64,000 nt of DNA from Ignavibacteriales bacterium (lineage in GTDB: Bacteria > Bacteroidota > Ignavibacteria > Ignavibacteriales > SURF-24), in contig JAPLFH010000056.1 of assembly GCA_026390815.1 (NCBI GenBank), positions 1 to 64,000 of the forward strand. Direction: 5' to 3'. A program made the position numbers and the translations under genes. How positions within the stretch are numbered: the first letter of the stretch is position 1; every line of letters begins with the position of its first letter. Positions 25,080-34,830 of the stretch are shown here, piece after piece. The notes beneath the pieces were generated by a model. It was not told the origin of the DNA, searched no databases, and saw only the letters and a program-made list of their open reading frames with translations.

Positions 25080-27950
25080 ATGAATTTCCTTATTTTGATG
25101 AAAAAGATAGAGACTAATATGTACAATGCCATTCTATTTGTGCTTCTAGCAGCTGCAGGATCGCTCCTATTTCTCGGAATGAAAAGAAATAAAAAATCTT
25201 TTATTTCAATGGGTTTAATCCTCGGCTTATTCACAATTTTCTTTTTCTGGTATATGGATTTTTACGGCGAGATGCTCTGGTATCAATCGCTTGGATATGG
25301 GGACAGATTCTGGATCTCAATTTTCAGCCAAACTGGCTTTGCAATTGCCGGTGCAGTAATCAGCGGAATAATAGTTTTCGTTCTCACATTAAATATCACC
25401 AATTATAAAAAATTTGCCCGCTCAGTAATTCTTTTAATTTCTCTTGTTATCGGAGGACTTTGGGGATATACCAATTGGGAAATAATCCTTAAATATTTTT
25501 ATGCCGTGCCTGCTGGAATAACAGAACCAATATTTAATAACGACGCTGGTTTTTATTTGTTCAAATTCCCCTTCCTGCAAAATGTTAATTCACTACTCTT
25601 TACTTTATCTTTTATTTCTTTAATTGCTATCATATTCACAACCTTTTTTAAAATTTCTGGCGAACAAATGCGTTTTGAATTTCCGGTTGAGAATACTGAA
25701 CAACAATTAAAACCGCTTTATTTGAACATCGGAATTTTTCTTTTAATACTAGCTTTAGGTAAATATTTAAATCGTTATGAACTTATGTACTCAAAAATGG
25801 GAGTAGTTGCTGGTCCTGGATGGACGGATGTAAATATTTTACTTCCTGCATACAGCATAATAATTGTAATTACTATAATCTTTGCATTGATGTTTTTAAT
25901 TCCACCAATAAGAAGATTTGCACAAAGGAAATTTCAAAATGTTTTTAAGCGATTAGGACAATTACGGATTGCATTTTTAATTTTCTCATTAGTCGTTTTA
26001 TTTTCGATTTGGTTTATTGCAATTACAGCAATTCCAGGATTATTCCAATGGCTGCGCGTTCAACCAAATGAAATAACTTTTGAAGTGCCGTACATCTCAA
26101 ACAATATTCAGCTTACTCGATATGGCTTCGGTTTGAATAATATCGAAGAAAGAGAATATCCTATAACAGGAGATTTTACGCAGACAACCGTTGACAGCAA
26201 TCCTGCGATTTTTAATAATATTAGATTATGGGACTGGCATGCGCTTCAGGCAGTTTACAAACAGTTTCAGGAAATCAGACTTTATTATGAATTTACAGAT
26301 GTAGATGTTGACCGCTATACTTATGATAATAAGTACAGGCAGGTTATGATATCTGCCAGAGAACTGGAAGTGAATAATCTTCCGCAGCAAAGCCAAACTT
26401 TTGTAAACAGAATATTTAAATACACACATGGATTTGGAATTACTTTAGCATCTGTTAGTGAATTCACTCCACAGGGTTTACCTCATCTTCTAATAAAAGA
26501 TATTCCTCCTGTAAGTGAATTCCCTAACCTAAAAGTTGATCAGCCAAGAATTTATTTTGGTGAAGTTACAAATACTCATGTGGTTGTAAATTCAAAGGAA
26601 GATGAATTTGATTATCCCAGTGGTGAAGACAATGTTTACTATAATTATAAAACCAAAAGCGGAGTTGAGATAAACAATTTCTGGCGTAAGTTTTTATATG
26701 GATGGAAATTTGATGGAAGTTCATTCCTTTTTTCATCTTATACAACTGAGAAGAGCAGCATTTTATTTCATAGGCAGATTGAAGAACGTGTAAAACTGCT
26801 TGCACCTTTCCTTAAGTTTGATGAAGATCCATATATAGTGCTTGCAGATGGTAAGCTATACTGGATTATAGATGCTTATACAACTTCACATTATTTTCCT
26901 TACAGCGAACCGTTTTCATCAAATGAAAGAATAGAATTTAAAGAAGGTGAAACTGCAAAAATTCTGGAGAACCAGATTGCAGGATATCTTGATGGAGAAA
27001 ATTATATCCGTAACTCTGTTAAAGCTGTAATTGATGCATTTAGTGGTGATGTTAATTTTTATATCTTTGATGATAAAGATCCGATAATTAAAGTATGGAA
27101 CAAGATTTATCCTAACCTGCTTAAAACCAAAGACAAAATGCCGCAATCCATTCATGCTCATGTACGGTATCCCAGAGATCTGCTGCTTACACAGGGACTT
27201 ATATATGCAAAATATCATATGAATGATCCACGTGTATTTTATAACCAGGAAGATTTATGGATACGGGCAACGGAAAAATATTATAAAGATGTTAAACCGG
27301 TTGATCCATATTATATAATGTGGCAATTACCGGAACTTAATAAACCGCAGTTTGCTCTTGTTCTTCCATTTACTCCAAAGAACAGGCAAGTTTCAATTGG
27401 CTGGATTGCCGGAATGTGCGATCCTGGTAACTACGGTAAATTTATTGCATACAAATTTTCTAAAGAAAAACAGGTGCTCGGTCCGCAGCAGGTTGAAACA
27501 AAAATTGATCAGGATAGATTTCTTTCCGGACAATTAACATTGTGGGATCAGCGTGGTTCCAATGTAATACGCGGAAACACACTTGCAATTCCAGTTGATA
27601 AAACTATGTTTTATGTTGAACCGATTTATCTTCAAGCGGAAACAGCCGCTTATCCAGAACTGAGACTTGTTGTTGTTATGCACGGCGATAATTTGAGTTA
27701 TGGTGAAACATTCGACAAAGCATTGCAAGGATTGTTTAATAAAACAGATCAGCCTTTGCCAATAGCCGAACAGCAAATGCAGGGAACAAAGGAACAACCA
27801 GCAATAACAAACAGCCAATTAATTAAAAATGCCAACGATGCATTTAATAACTATCTTAAAAATTTAGGTGAAAAAAAGTTCGGTGAATCCTCTAAAGAAT
27901 TAGAGAATTTGCAGAACTATCTTAAACAGTTATCAGAAAAATCAAAATAG
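25080..27950 (+). CDS. UPF0182 family (COG1615) large membrane protein
   Basis: 956 residues. Seven or so membrane spans fill the first third (NAILFVLLAAAGSLLFLGM ... FSLVVLFSIWFIAITAIPGLF). A long extracytoplasmic domain follows with family motifs RYGFGLNNIEEREYP, RLWDWHALQAVYKQFQEIR, VMISARELEVNNLP, THGFGITLASVSEF and MWQLPELNKPQFALVLPFTP. The function of UPF0182 is unknown. The C-terminal 60 residues form a Lys/Gln/Asn-rich helical tail. No clear ribosome site precedes ATG 25080; downstream ATGs at 25098 and 25119 are alternatives. Confidence 0.93.
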   Translation: MNFLILMKKIETNMYNAILFVLLAAAGSLLFLGMKRNKKSFISMGLILGLFTIFFFWYMDFYGEMLWYQSLGYGDRFWISIFSQTGFAIAGAVISGIIVFVLTLNITNYKKFARSVILLISLVIGGLWGYTNWEIILKYFYAVPAGITEPIFNNDAGFYLFKFPFLQNVNSLLFTLSFISLIAIIFTTFFKISGEQMRFEFPVENTEQQLKPLYLNIGIFLLILALGKYLNRYELMYSKMGVVAGPGWTDVNILLPAYSIIIVITIIFALMFLIPPIRRFAQRKFQNVFKRLGQLRIAFLIFSLVVLFSIWFIAITAIPGLFQWLRVQPNEITFEVPYISNNIQLTRYGFGLNNIEEREYPITGDFTQTTVDSNPAIFNNIRLWDWHALQAVYKQFQEIRLYYEFTDVDVDRYTYDNKYRQVMISARELEVNNLPQQSQTFVNRIFKYTHGFGITLASVSEFTPQGLPHLLIKDIPPVSEFPNLKVDQPRIYFGEVTNTHVVVNSKEDEFDYPSGEDNVYYNYKTKSGVEINNFWRKFLYGWKFDGSSFLFSSYTTEKSSILFHRQIEERVKLLAPFLKFDEDPYIVLADGKLYWIIDAYTTSHYFPYSEPFSSNERIEFKEGETAKILENQIAGYLDGENYIRNSVKAVIDAFSGDVNFYIFDDKDPIIKVWNKIYPNLLKTKDKMPQSIHAHVRYPRDLLLTQGLIYAKYHMNDPRVFYNQEDLWIRATEKYYKDVKPVDPYYIMWQLPELNKPQFALVLPFTPKNRQVSIGWIAGMCDPGNYGKFIAYKFSKEKQVLGPQQVETKIDQDRFLSGQLTLWDQRGSNVIRGNTLAIPVDKTMFYVEPIYLQAETAAYPELRLVVVMHGDNLSYGETFDKALQGLFNKTDQPLPIAEQQMQGTKEQPAITNSQLIKNANDAFNNYLKNLGEKKFGESSKELENLQNYLKQLSEKSK

Positions 27951-27967
27951 AATTATAGACCATCTAC

Positions 27968-27998
27968 AAATAGCCCCGGAATAATTTCGGGGCTATTT
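27968..27998 (+). terminator. Rho-independent terminator after the UPF0182 gene
   Basis: An 11-bp stem AAATAGCCCCG / CGGGGCTATTT with a 9-base loop, 18 bases past the stop codon. Confidence 0.85.
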
Positions 27999-28015
27999 AA
28001 TAAATCCAATTTTGC

Positions 28016-28050
28016 ATTCTTCACTCTACGTTCTTCGTTCTTCATTTTCT
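28016..28050. repeat. Heptanucleotide tandem repeat, 4 clear units and 1 degenerate unit
   Basis: Plus-strand units ATTCTTC, ACTCTAC, GTTCTTC, GTTCTTC (28016-28043) and a degraded ATTTTCT. The same unit family is found at 142-173 and 29309-29378. It lies just past the terminator of the UPF0182 gene. Confidence 0.75.
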
Positions 28051-28207
28051 CTTGGTGATTAAAACAGTTTAAACCAAAACCATACGGTAATGTATAAAAT
28101 AATCCGCTGGAACTATTAAATAGCATTATAATGTTTAGGTGTCATTAAGTTGATGCTGATATACTGGTGAATATTTTTTTATCAGTTCAGCTTCAAAAGG
28201 AAAAGGA

Positions 28208-29242
28208 ATGGAAACAATAACTAAAATAAATCCTAACGACTGGAAAAATCTTGTAGCAAAATATCAAACATCTCACACCTGGAAAAGTATTTGGCAATTA
28301 GGTAATTCATTAATACCATTTTTTGTTCTATGGTATGCAATGTATCGAACCCTGGAAGTTAGTTACTGGTTAACTCTTCTTCTATCAATTCCGGCAGCAG
28401 GATTTCAGGTTCGTATTTTTATAATTCAGCACGATTGTGGACACGGATCATTTTTAAAATCTCATAAAGCGAATAGCTGGATTGGTTTGTTGTGCAGCTT
28501 TATCACCTGGACTCCTTATTTTTATTGGAGGAAAGGACATGGTATTCATCACGCTCATGCAGGAAATTTGGAATATCGCGGGATCGGGGATGTTTATACA
28601 ATGACTGTTCAGGAATATCTTCAGAAATCAACCTGGGGGAAAATAAAATACCGGTTATACCGGCATCCATTATTTTTATTCTTTTTTATACCGGCAATAA
28701 TATTTGTGCTTTGGTACAGGTTCCCCACATCAAAAAATAAAGCTTTAAAGAAAGTTCAATCCAATGTTTACTGGACAGACCTGGTAATTATATTGCTTGT
28801 AGGCTCCTTGATTTGGTTGGTTGGATTAAAAGCTTATTTATTAGTGCAATTACCTATCATTTTTTTAGCAGCATCTGCGGGTAACTGGCTGTTTTATGTT
28901 CAGCATCAATTTGAAGATACTTACTGGGCAGATAAAAATAATTGGGATTTCTCTCTGGCTGCAATGCAGGGAAGTTCTTATTATAAGTTGCCAAAAATAA
29001 TTCAATGGTTTACCGGTAATATTGGATTCCATCATATTCATCATCTTAGTCCGGTAATTCCAAATTATTTGCTGGAAAAATGTTATAAGAATAACTTGGT
29101 TTTTCAGAAGGCGGTAACATTAAATTTGCACACAAGCCTAAAAAGTATTTTCTTAAGTCTATGGGATGAAGATCAAAAAAAAATAATCAGTTTCCATAAA
29201 CTTAAAAAGATTAAAGTCCATCATATTACCGCTACAATTTAG
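28208..29242 (+). CDS. Membrane fatty-acid desaturase
   Basis: 344 residues. Three histidine boxes bind the di-iron centre: HDCGH (75-79), HGIHH (111-115, followed by AHAG) and HHIHH (275-279). Hydrophobic spans lie between them (NSLIPFFVLWYAM, YWLTLLLSIPAAGF, LVIILLVGSLIWLVGLKAYL). The layout is that of omega-6/delta-12-type acyl-lipid desaturases, which introduce double bonds with oxygen as oxidant. This implies at least some exposure to oxygen. AAAGGAAAAGGA precedes the ATG as a good ribosome site. A carotene-type oxygenase of the same superfamily is less likely. Confidence 0.93.
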   Translation: METITKINPNDWKNLVAKYQTSHTWKSIWQLGNSLIPFFVLWYAMYRTLEVSYWLTLLLSIPAAGFQVRIFIIQHDCGHGSFLKSHKANSWIGLLCSFITWTPYFYWRKGHGIHHAHAGNLEYRGIGDVYTMTVQEYLQKSTWGKIKYRLYRHPLFLFFFIPAIIFVLWYRFPTSKNKALKKVQSNVYWTDLVIILLVGSLIWLVGLKAYLLVQLPIIFLAASAGNWLFYVQHQFEDTYWADKNNWDFSLAAMQGSSYYKLPKIIQWFTGNIGFHHIHHLSPVIPNYLLEKCYKNNLVFQKAVTLNLHTSLKSIFLSLWDEDQKKIISFHKLKKIKVHHITATI

Positions 29243-29264
29243 TATAACATCAATTTTAATTAAA

Positions 29265-29298
29265 AGTCCCCGACTTCATATCGGGGCACTTATTTTTT
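29265..29298 (+). terminator. Rho-independent terminator after the desaturase gene
   Basis: Stem AGTCCCCGA / TCGGGGCACT (one bulged base) followed by TATTTTTT, 23 bases past the stop codon. Confidence 0.75.
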
Positions 29299-29308
29299 AA
29301 ATTTGCCA

Positions 29309-29378
29309 ATTCTTCATTCTACATTCTACATTCTACATTCTACATTCTACATTCTACATTCTACATTCTTCATTCTAC
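29309..29378. repeat. Heptanucleotide tandem repeat, 10 units, abutting a stop codon
   Basis: Ten head-to-tail 7-bp units on the plus strand: ATTCTTC, seven copies of ATTCTAC, ATTCTTC, ATTCTAC. The array ends at 29378, and the stop codon of the TonB-receptor gene (minus strand) begins at 29379. Confidence 0.95.
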
Positions 29379-31685
29379 TTAAAGCTCCCATTCGATTCCA
29401 AATATCGGCATAATGCTCCACTGAAAAATTGTTTCTTGTAAATTTTTATCAGCGTTCCAAACATACTCTGTAATGTTCTTTCTGTTGTAAGTATTCCAGA
29501 TTGAAAGATAAATATCTACGCTTTGTGAGCTGAAGAAAAATTTCTTATCAACTCTGATATTTAGTGAATGATAATCCGGATAACGTTCTTCATTTATTTT
29601 TGAATCATCAATTATTCCAAGTCTTGCTTGGCTTGATTTTTCAATGTTGAACGGAGTATAAGGAATTCCGCCGGCATAAGTCCAGCGCAAACTAAACTCC
29701 CAATCGTTGGTTGGTTTGTACCCAACGATAAAACTAAAAATAAATTTGTTATCATAAATTCTATTTCTCCAGGCACTGTTGTAGTCTTGATATCTGCTTC
29801 GGAAATATGATCCGCTGATAATTCCATAAAAATCTTCTGCAAGTTTTTTCTGAATAAGCAATTCTATTCCTCTTGTAAAACCTTTACCAATGTTTTCCAA
29901 ATTATCATAGTTACCAAAAGAGTTTCCGCTCAAACCACCATCAATCACACATAAACTTGGATCTTGTTTTGTCAAAGGAAGATTTTCATATTCCTTATCA
30001 TATACTTCAAGCGAAAGTTTTGTATCCGGTGTAACTAAAAATTCCAATCCTGCTCCGAAGTGATATGCGGTTACACTATTCAGTTTCTTAAACTTTTCCT
30101 TTTGTGATAGCAACACCATCGGTAACTGCTGATAGAAAATTCCCGTATTAGCACTTAATCTAAGTTGATCAGTCAAATCATACGCAATAGATAATCTTGG
30201 CGACCACTTCATAACTTCATTAAGAGAATAATAATCTGACCTAATCCCGATGGATGCAGTAAATCTATCAAACGGATTTACAACGTATGATAAAAATATT
30301 CCTGCTCTTTGTGGATGAATTTTTCTATTAACAACATTAGTCGGATCAACTGTTCCAAGTCTATTGGTATCAGAGTACATAGTATAATCATATTTGCCAA
30401 CACTAAAGTTTATATCAATTCCAAGTTCCAGCTTATTCCATTTGTTAAGTTGTAAATAGTTTGAGTTCTTTAAATTAAATGAATTCTCAAGATTGTTAGA
30501 AGAATAATGTTTTTCACTTGTGCTTACTTTATTGAAATCATTTTTAAAACTTTGTGTTGATAAGGAAATATTTGTTGTTGAATAAAAATCTTTGTTCCAT
30601 AATGCCCGCCAGGAAACTCCCGCAGTGTTCTGATAATTCTTTATCATTCCATAATAACTACTTCCTTGCTCAATCGCATCATCTCTATTAAACTTCTCAT
30701 AATCGTCTGCAAAAATATCAAGCAAAGTAATTTTATGGTTTTTATTTATATCATATGTTACTTTTCCCTGAGCATCTCCGTAACGAATAAGCATTCCCAT
30801 TCCGGCAGCTTTCTGGAAAAAATCTAAATAACTTCGTTTAAACGAAAGCATCCACGATCCTATCTTGCCCGGTAATGGACCTTCAGCTCCACCACCAAAA
30901 CCAGCCCAATTTAAATCAGCTTGCAGATCAAATTCTTCTTTATTTCCTTCCCGGTATTTAATGTCAACTATAGAAGAAAGTTTGTCGCCATATGATGACG
31001 AGAAACCGCTTGTTAAAAAATTAAAATTATCAATTAAGTCAACATTCAGAATTCCAATTGGTCCCCCGGTGGAACCAATAGCAGGGAAATGATTTATATT
31101 TGGAATCGGAATACCATCAACAAAAAAACCATTCTCGCTCGGACTACCACCTCTAACAACAAGGTCATTGTTTTCATCGGATACTTTAGATGTGCTCGGT
31201 AAAGATAAAATTATTCTACTTACATCACCCATGGAACCGGGTGATCTTTTTATTTCTTCTGAATTGAAATTAACCAAACCAAGATTATCGGCGTCAATTT
31301 TCTGGAAATAACCTGCAGTTACAGTAACTCCTTCTGTTTGAATTAATGTTTCCTTTAATTCTATTTCAATTTGTGTAATTCTTTCTGGACGAACAAATAC
31401 ATCTGTTCTTATTAAACTTTCGTAACCTACTGATCGAATTTCCAATTTATAATTTCCCACGGGCACATTTGGAATTGTGAAGCTGCCGTCCAAATTTGTT
31501 GTTGTGCCAAGTTTTGTATCCAGAATTAAAATTGTAGAGCCGACAAGATCTTCTTTTGAATTTTGACTAATAATTTTTCCGTTTATAGTTCCCTTGGGTT
31601 CCTGACTAAATAAAACAGCGGACAAAACTATTACCAATATTATTGAGAGGATAACTGTTAAAATAAATCTGATTCTGTCTGACAT
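29379..31685 (-). CDS. TonB-dependent outer-membrane receptor with N-terminal carboxypeptidase-regulatory-like domain
   Basis: 768 residues. After a leader (TVILSIILVIVLSAVLFSQE) comes a CarboxypepD-reg-like domain (GTINGKIISQNSKEDLVGST, TTTNLDGSFTIPNVPVGNYK). The plug follows (SPGSMGDVSRIILSLPST, DLVVRGGSPSENGFFVDGIP), then a 22-strand-type barrel ending in FGIEWEL. Such receptors import or bind large ligands using TonB energy. No SusD partner lies nearby, so a glycan-uptake SusCD pair is not indicated. The upstream, co-directional AraC-type regulator suggests linked regulation. The ligand is unknown. Confidence 0.92.
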   Translation of the reverse strand: MSDRIRFILTVILSIILVIVLSAVLFSQEPKGTINGKIISQNSKEDLVGSTILILDTKLGTTTNLDGSFTIPNVPVGNYKLEIRSVGYESLIRTDVFVRPERITQIEIELKETLIQTEGVTVTAGYFQKIDADNLGLVNFNSEEIKRSPGSMGDVSRIILSLPSTSKVSDENNDLVVRGGSPSENGFFVDGIPIPNINHFPAIGSTGGPIGILNVDLIDNFNFLTSGFSSSYGDKLSSIVDIKYREGNKEEFDLQADLNWAGFGGGAEGPLPGKIGSWMLSFKRSYLDFFQKAAGMGMLIRYGDAQGKVTYDINKNHKITLLDIFADDYEKFNRDDAIEQGSSYYGMIKNYQNTAGVSWRALWNKDFYSTTNISLSTQSFKNDFNKVSTSEKHYSSNNLENSFNLKNSNYLQLNKWNKLELGIDINFSVGKYDYTMYSDTNRLGTVDPTNVVNRKIHPQRAGIFLSYVVNPFDRFTASIGIRSDYYSLNEVMKWSPRLSIAYDLTDQLRLSANTGIFYQQLPMVLLSQKEKFKKLNSVTAYHFGAGLEFLVTPDTKLSLEVYDKEYENLPLTKQDPSLCVIDGGLSGNSFGNYDNLENIGKGFTRGIELLIQKKLAEDFYGIISGSYFRSRYQDYNSAWRNRIYDNKFIFSFIVGYKPTNDWEFSLRWTYAGGIPYTPFNIEKSSQARLGIIDDSKINEERYPDYHSLNIRVDKKFFFSSQSVDIYLSIWNTYNRKNITEYVWNADKNLQETIFQWSIMPIFGIEWEL

Positions 31686-31781
31686 TGTTACTCCTGATTT
31701 TGCAAAAATTTCTGGAGCAAAAGTATCGATGGATACAGATCAATTCGCCTTTTCTTATAAAAGTGAACAGATATTATGGTT

Positions 31782-31797
31782 CGGACTTATAAATCCG
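31782..31797. repeat. Near-palindrome CGGACTTATAAATCCG between receptor and regulator genes
   Basis: 14 of 16 positions are symmetric. It lies 15 bases past the stop of the AraC-type gene (31812) and about 97 bases before the receptor start. It could be a regulator site or a small dispersed palindromic repeat. Confidence 0.4.
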
Positions 31798-31811
31798 CAC
31801 GAGTTTTAGGT

Positions 31812-32936
31812 TTACAAAGTTTGCAGAGTTTGTTTTTTAAACTCAGAAGGAGTAATACCAGTATATTTTTTAAAAGAAGTGTTGAATGAAGATTTTGAAT
31901 TGAAACCACATTCTTCTGCAATTGCAAGTACAGTTAGATTTTGAACATTTGGATCGATTAACATTTTTTTTGCTTCTTCAACCCGGTAAGTATTTATAAA
32001 ATCAAAAAAATTCTGATTTAGTTTTTCATTTATAATTTGTGAAAGATGATGTGGAGTTATTTGAAGTCTATCAGCAAGTTTTTGCAAAGTAAGTATGTTA
32101 TCAATGTATGGCTTTTCGTTTGTCATCAAAGCTAAAAGCTTTTTAAGATACTCATCCCCTTTTTCACCAGTTAAATTTGATTTTTCATATTTCTTTACAC
32201 TTATCTCATCATTCAGCGGAAATACAATTTCCGGTTGAATCAGTCCAAGGTAACCAAATACGAAAATAAAGATTGTAATAATTATTGGTAAAGTAACGTG
32301 GTAAATTGAACTGAGATCAACACCAAGATAAATAAGAACCAGGTGACTTGCGATGAACACAAAAATTGAAATGATAGCATTAAGACAAATATTTAACCAA
32401 TGCAAATTCATTTTTTCAAGTGAAGAAGTTTCATTTTTTAATCTTTGTACATGAGCATTGATTGATTTTTTTGTAATAATAATATAGGTGGAAGTTTGGA
32501 TTACCTGGAAAATGCTAATAAGCATATCCATACTACTTTTCATAATTGCAGGATTGGAAAGATACACAAGCTTATAATCAGCGTCTTTTAAATAAAATGG
32601 TAAGTTTAAAATAATTACTAAAACAAATGGTATAAAATGAAGCGCATGATTCCATATAAATTTGTAGTTTCTCTCGGTCTGGATTTTTACATAGAAGTAA
32701 ATAAGTGGTCCAAATAACAGCGTGGTTGGGAAAGTGGTTTTTTGCAGGTGCGGGTATTTGAAAAACAGATTAGCAGTATAAAAAAAATAATAGCCCATGC
32801 TTACTGACAATACAAAAAATATAGCACCAAGGATATTATTTGCTCTTCGGTTACCGCTTTTTTTAGTAACCAGAAAGAACCCGACAAAAAATCCCTGGAC
32901 AATGCCAAGCAAAATAATTACTGCTATTATATTCAT
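31812..32936 (-). CDS. Membrane-anchored AraC-family transcriptional regulator
   Basis: 374 residues. The N-terminal two-thirds hold about seven membrane spans (MNIIAVIILLGIVQGFFVGF ... IITIFIFVFGYLGLI). The C-terminal 100 residues are an AraC double HTH: LQKLADRLQITPHHLSQIIN, FFDFINTYRVEEAKKMLIDP, AIAEECGFNSKSSFNTSFKK, GITPSEFKKQ. This layout is common in Bacteroidota, where the membrane part presumably senses a signal. It is 126 bases upstream of, and co-directional with, the 768-residue TonB receptor, a likely target. Confidence 0.93.
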   Translation of the reverse strand: MNIIAVIILLGIVQGFFVGFFLVTKKSGNRRANNILGAIFFVLSVSMGYYFFYTANLFFKYPHLQKTTFPTTLLFGPLIYFYVKIQTERNYKFIWNHALHFIPFVLVIILNLPFYLKDADYKLVYLSNPAIMKSSMDMLISIFQVIQTSTYIIITKKSINAHVQRLKNETSSLEKMNLHWLNICLNAIISIFVFIASHLVLIYLGVDLSSIYHVTLPIIITIFIFVFGYLGLIQPEIVFPLNDEISVKKYEKSNLTGEKGDEYLKKLLALMTNEKPYIDNILTLQKLADRLQITPHHLSQIINEKLNQNFFDFINTYRVEEAKKMLIDPNVQNLTVLAIAEECGFNSKSSFNTSFKKYTGITPSEFKKQTLQTL

Positions 32937-33002
32937 ATTTGACTTTTGAAAATTACAGCGTAAATTTAGCGAGAAATATTTGAATTATAAATTTACATTC
33001 CG

Positions 33003-33471
33003 ATGTTAGCAATAAAACCAGTCCAAACCCGGGATGAATTGAATTTCATCCACCAACTATTTTTGGAATATGCATCCTCACTTGATTTTAAATTGTGTTT
33101 CCAGAATTTTGATAATGAACTAGCTAATTTACCCGGAGATTATTCCCCGCCTTCCGGCAGACTACTAATTGCATTTTACAAATCCAATCCTGCAGGATGT
33201 GTTGCACTTAGAAAACATGAAGCGAATGTTTGCGAAATGAAACGGCTTTATGTTAAATCTGAATTCAGAGGAAAAGAGATCGGTAAAAAATTATGTGAAA
33301 GCCTCATTGAAGAATCTAAGAAGATTGGTTATGAATTTATGAGAGTTAGATACAGTTCCAAATATGATTGCTGCAATAAAACTTTATCAGTATTTAGGAT
33401 TTAAGGAAATAATGCCATACCGTTTTAATCCTATTGCAGGGGCAGTTTATATGGAAATAAAATTAACTTAA
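33003..33471 (+). pseudogene. GNAT-family N-acetyltransferase, broken by one extra base
   Basis: The open frame (33003-33404) encodes a GNAT fold up to EMKRLYVKSEFRGKEIGKKL, the acetyl-CoA-binding motif A, and GYEFMR, then turns into unrelated residues and stops. Skipping one G (near 33345) restores MRLDTVPNMIAAIKLYQYLG followed by FKEIMPYRFNPIAGAVYMEI, the normal GNAT C-terminus, to a TAA at 33469-33471. The indel is therefore a single-base insertion, either a real frameshift or an assembly error. The restored end overlaps the convergent histidine kinase gene by 9 bases. The substrate is unknown. Confidence 0.88.
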
Positions 33472-34830
33472 CGGCAGTTGCACAATAAAAGTTGTTCTCT
33501 TTCCTACTTCACTTTCAACCGAAATAGTGCCTTTGTGAATTCTAACAATCTCCTGCGCAAGCGAAAGACCTAATCCGCTCCCGGGAATTTTTCCGCGAGT
33601 TTCATTTGAGCGATAAAATCTTTTGAAGATATGTTGCAACTCAGCTTCCGGAATGCCGCATCCATAGTCTTTTATTTTTAGAATTGCAGAGGAATTATTC
33701 TTTTCAAGATTTATTTCTACTTTACTATTTACTTTTGAAAACTTGATTGCATTATCAATCAAATTTATTATTACACTTTTTAATTTTTCTCTATCTGCCT
33801 GCAATTCAATTATATCTGAAATTGAAGGATAAAGTTCTACACGGTTTACAGAAGCAACGCTTTTCATCAGCTGTATGCATTCGATAACTAACTCGTCCAA
33901 TCTTACTAATTCATAATTTAATGCCTGCGGAGAAGCATCCAATTTTGCAAGCGCCAGCAATGAATTAGAAAGAACATTTAATCTTTCAATTTCAGTCAAA
34001 GCTATTTTTATGCTTTCTTTTATTTCTTCTTCTTTAGAACTGAGTTCTGCAAGTTCAAGCTCTGTCTGGATAACTGTAAGCGGAGTTTTAATTTCGTGGG
34101 AAGCATCGGCTATAAAACGTTTTTGGCTTTCAAATGATTTATCGAGACGGTTAATCATATCATTAAGTGTTTCTCCAAGTTTTCTTATTTCATCTTTTAC
34201 TTTAGGTAGTTCAATTCGTTTACTTAGGCTTGTGGCTGTAATAGTCTCAACTGTGTCAATCATATTCAATATTGGTTTGAAAGAATATTTTGAAATGAAG
34301 TTTGCTGCTGCTGCTGTTATAAATAATGTAATTGGAATTACAATAATAAAAAAGAAAATATGTATTGTAATCTGGCGTTTGTATTCCTGCAAAGATGATG
34401 CAGCCACAATAAAATATTTTCTGGATGTATCTAATTCCTCCTTAATTACCGTGCAGTAGAAATCATGATTATCCTGTTTAACTTCAAACCATTTTTCAAC
34501 ATTTAGTTTCAGCATTTCGGTAGAAAAATCTTTAGAGAATTCACCGACTACCACAACTTTTTTAAAATCGGAATTTAAAATCATAAACTGACGGTGAATT
34601 AATCCTTCTGAATTTATTTTGTTAAATTTTTCAAGTTTAGGAAATTCTTTACTGTATATTTGTCTTGTTAGCTCACTCCTAAGTTTTTGAGAATAATCAG
34701 CAAGCTGAGTAGAAACCATTCTCTTTTGCTCTCTCCGAATATCATCAATTGCAAAAATAGAAATTATTATAAGCAGAAATCCAAATACCATTGTGTAGCT
34801 TAAAACAATTTTTTTCCTGATTGTAAGCAT
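33463..34830 (-). CDS. Sensor histidine kinase of a two-component system
   Basis: 455 residues. Membrane spans at about 7-27 and 150-175 flank a periplasmic sensor of about 120 residues. A HAMP linker follows (ISKYSFKPILNMIDTVETI), then HisKA with H245 in DASHEIKTPLTV, and HATPase motifs NLIDNAIKFS, DYGCGIPEAEL, FKRFYRS and GSGLGLSLAQEIV. It phosphorylates the adjacent OmpR-type regulator; its ATG overlaps that gene's stop by one base (TAATG). The layout is close to heavy-metal-type sensors such as CusS, but the signal cannot be told. Confidence 0.95.
   Translation of the reverse strand: MLTIRKKIVLSYTMVFGFLLIIISIFAIDDIRREQKRMVSTQLADYSQKLRSELTRQIYSKEFPKLEKFNKINSEGLIHRQFMILNSDFKKVVVVGEFSKDFSTEMLKLNVEKWFEVKQDNHDFYCTVIKEELDTSRKYFIVAASSLQEYKRQITIHIFFFIIVIPITLFITAAAANFISKYSFKPILNMIDTVETITATSLSKRIELPKVKDEIRKLGETLNDMINRLDKSFESQKRFIADASHEIKTPLTVIQTELELAELSSKEEEIKESIKIALTEIERLNVLSNSLLALAKLDASPQALNYELVRLDELVIECIQLMKSVASVNRVELYPSISDIIELQADREKLKSVIINLIDNAIKFSKVNSKVEINLEKNNSSAILKIKDYGCGIPEAELQHIFKRFYRSNETRGKIPGSGLGLSLAQEIVRIHKGTISVESEVGKRTTFIVQLPLS

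Noticed and set aside
29309-29378. CRISPR array
   Set aside because: The units are 7 bp with no spacers, so it is a simple tandem repeat. No array of 23-40 bp repeats with spacers and no cas gene was seen anywhere in the window.
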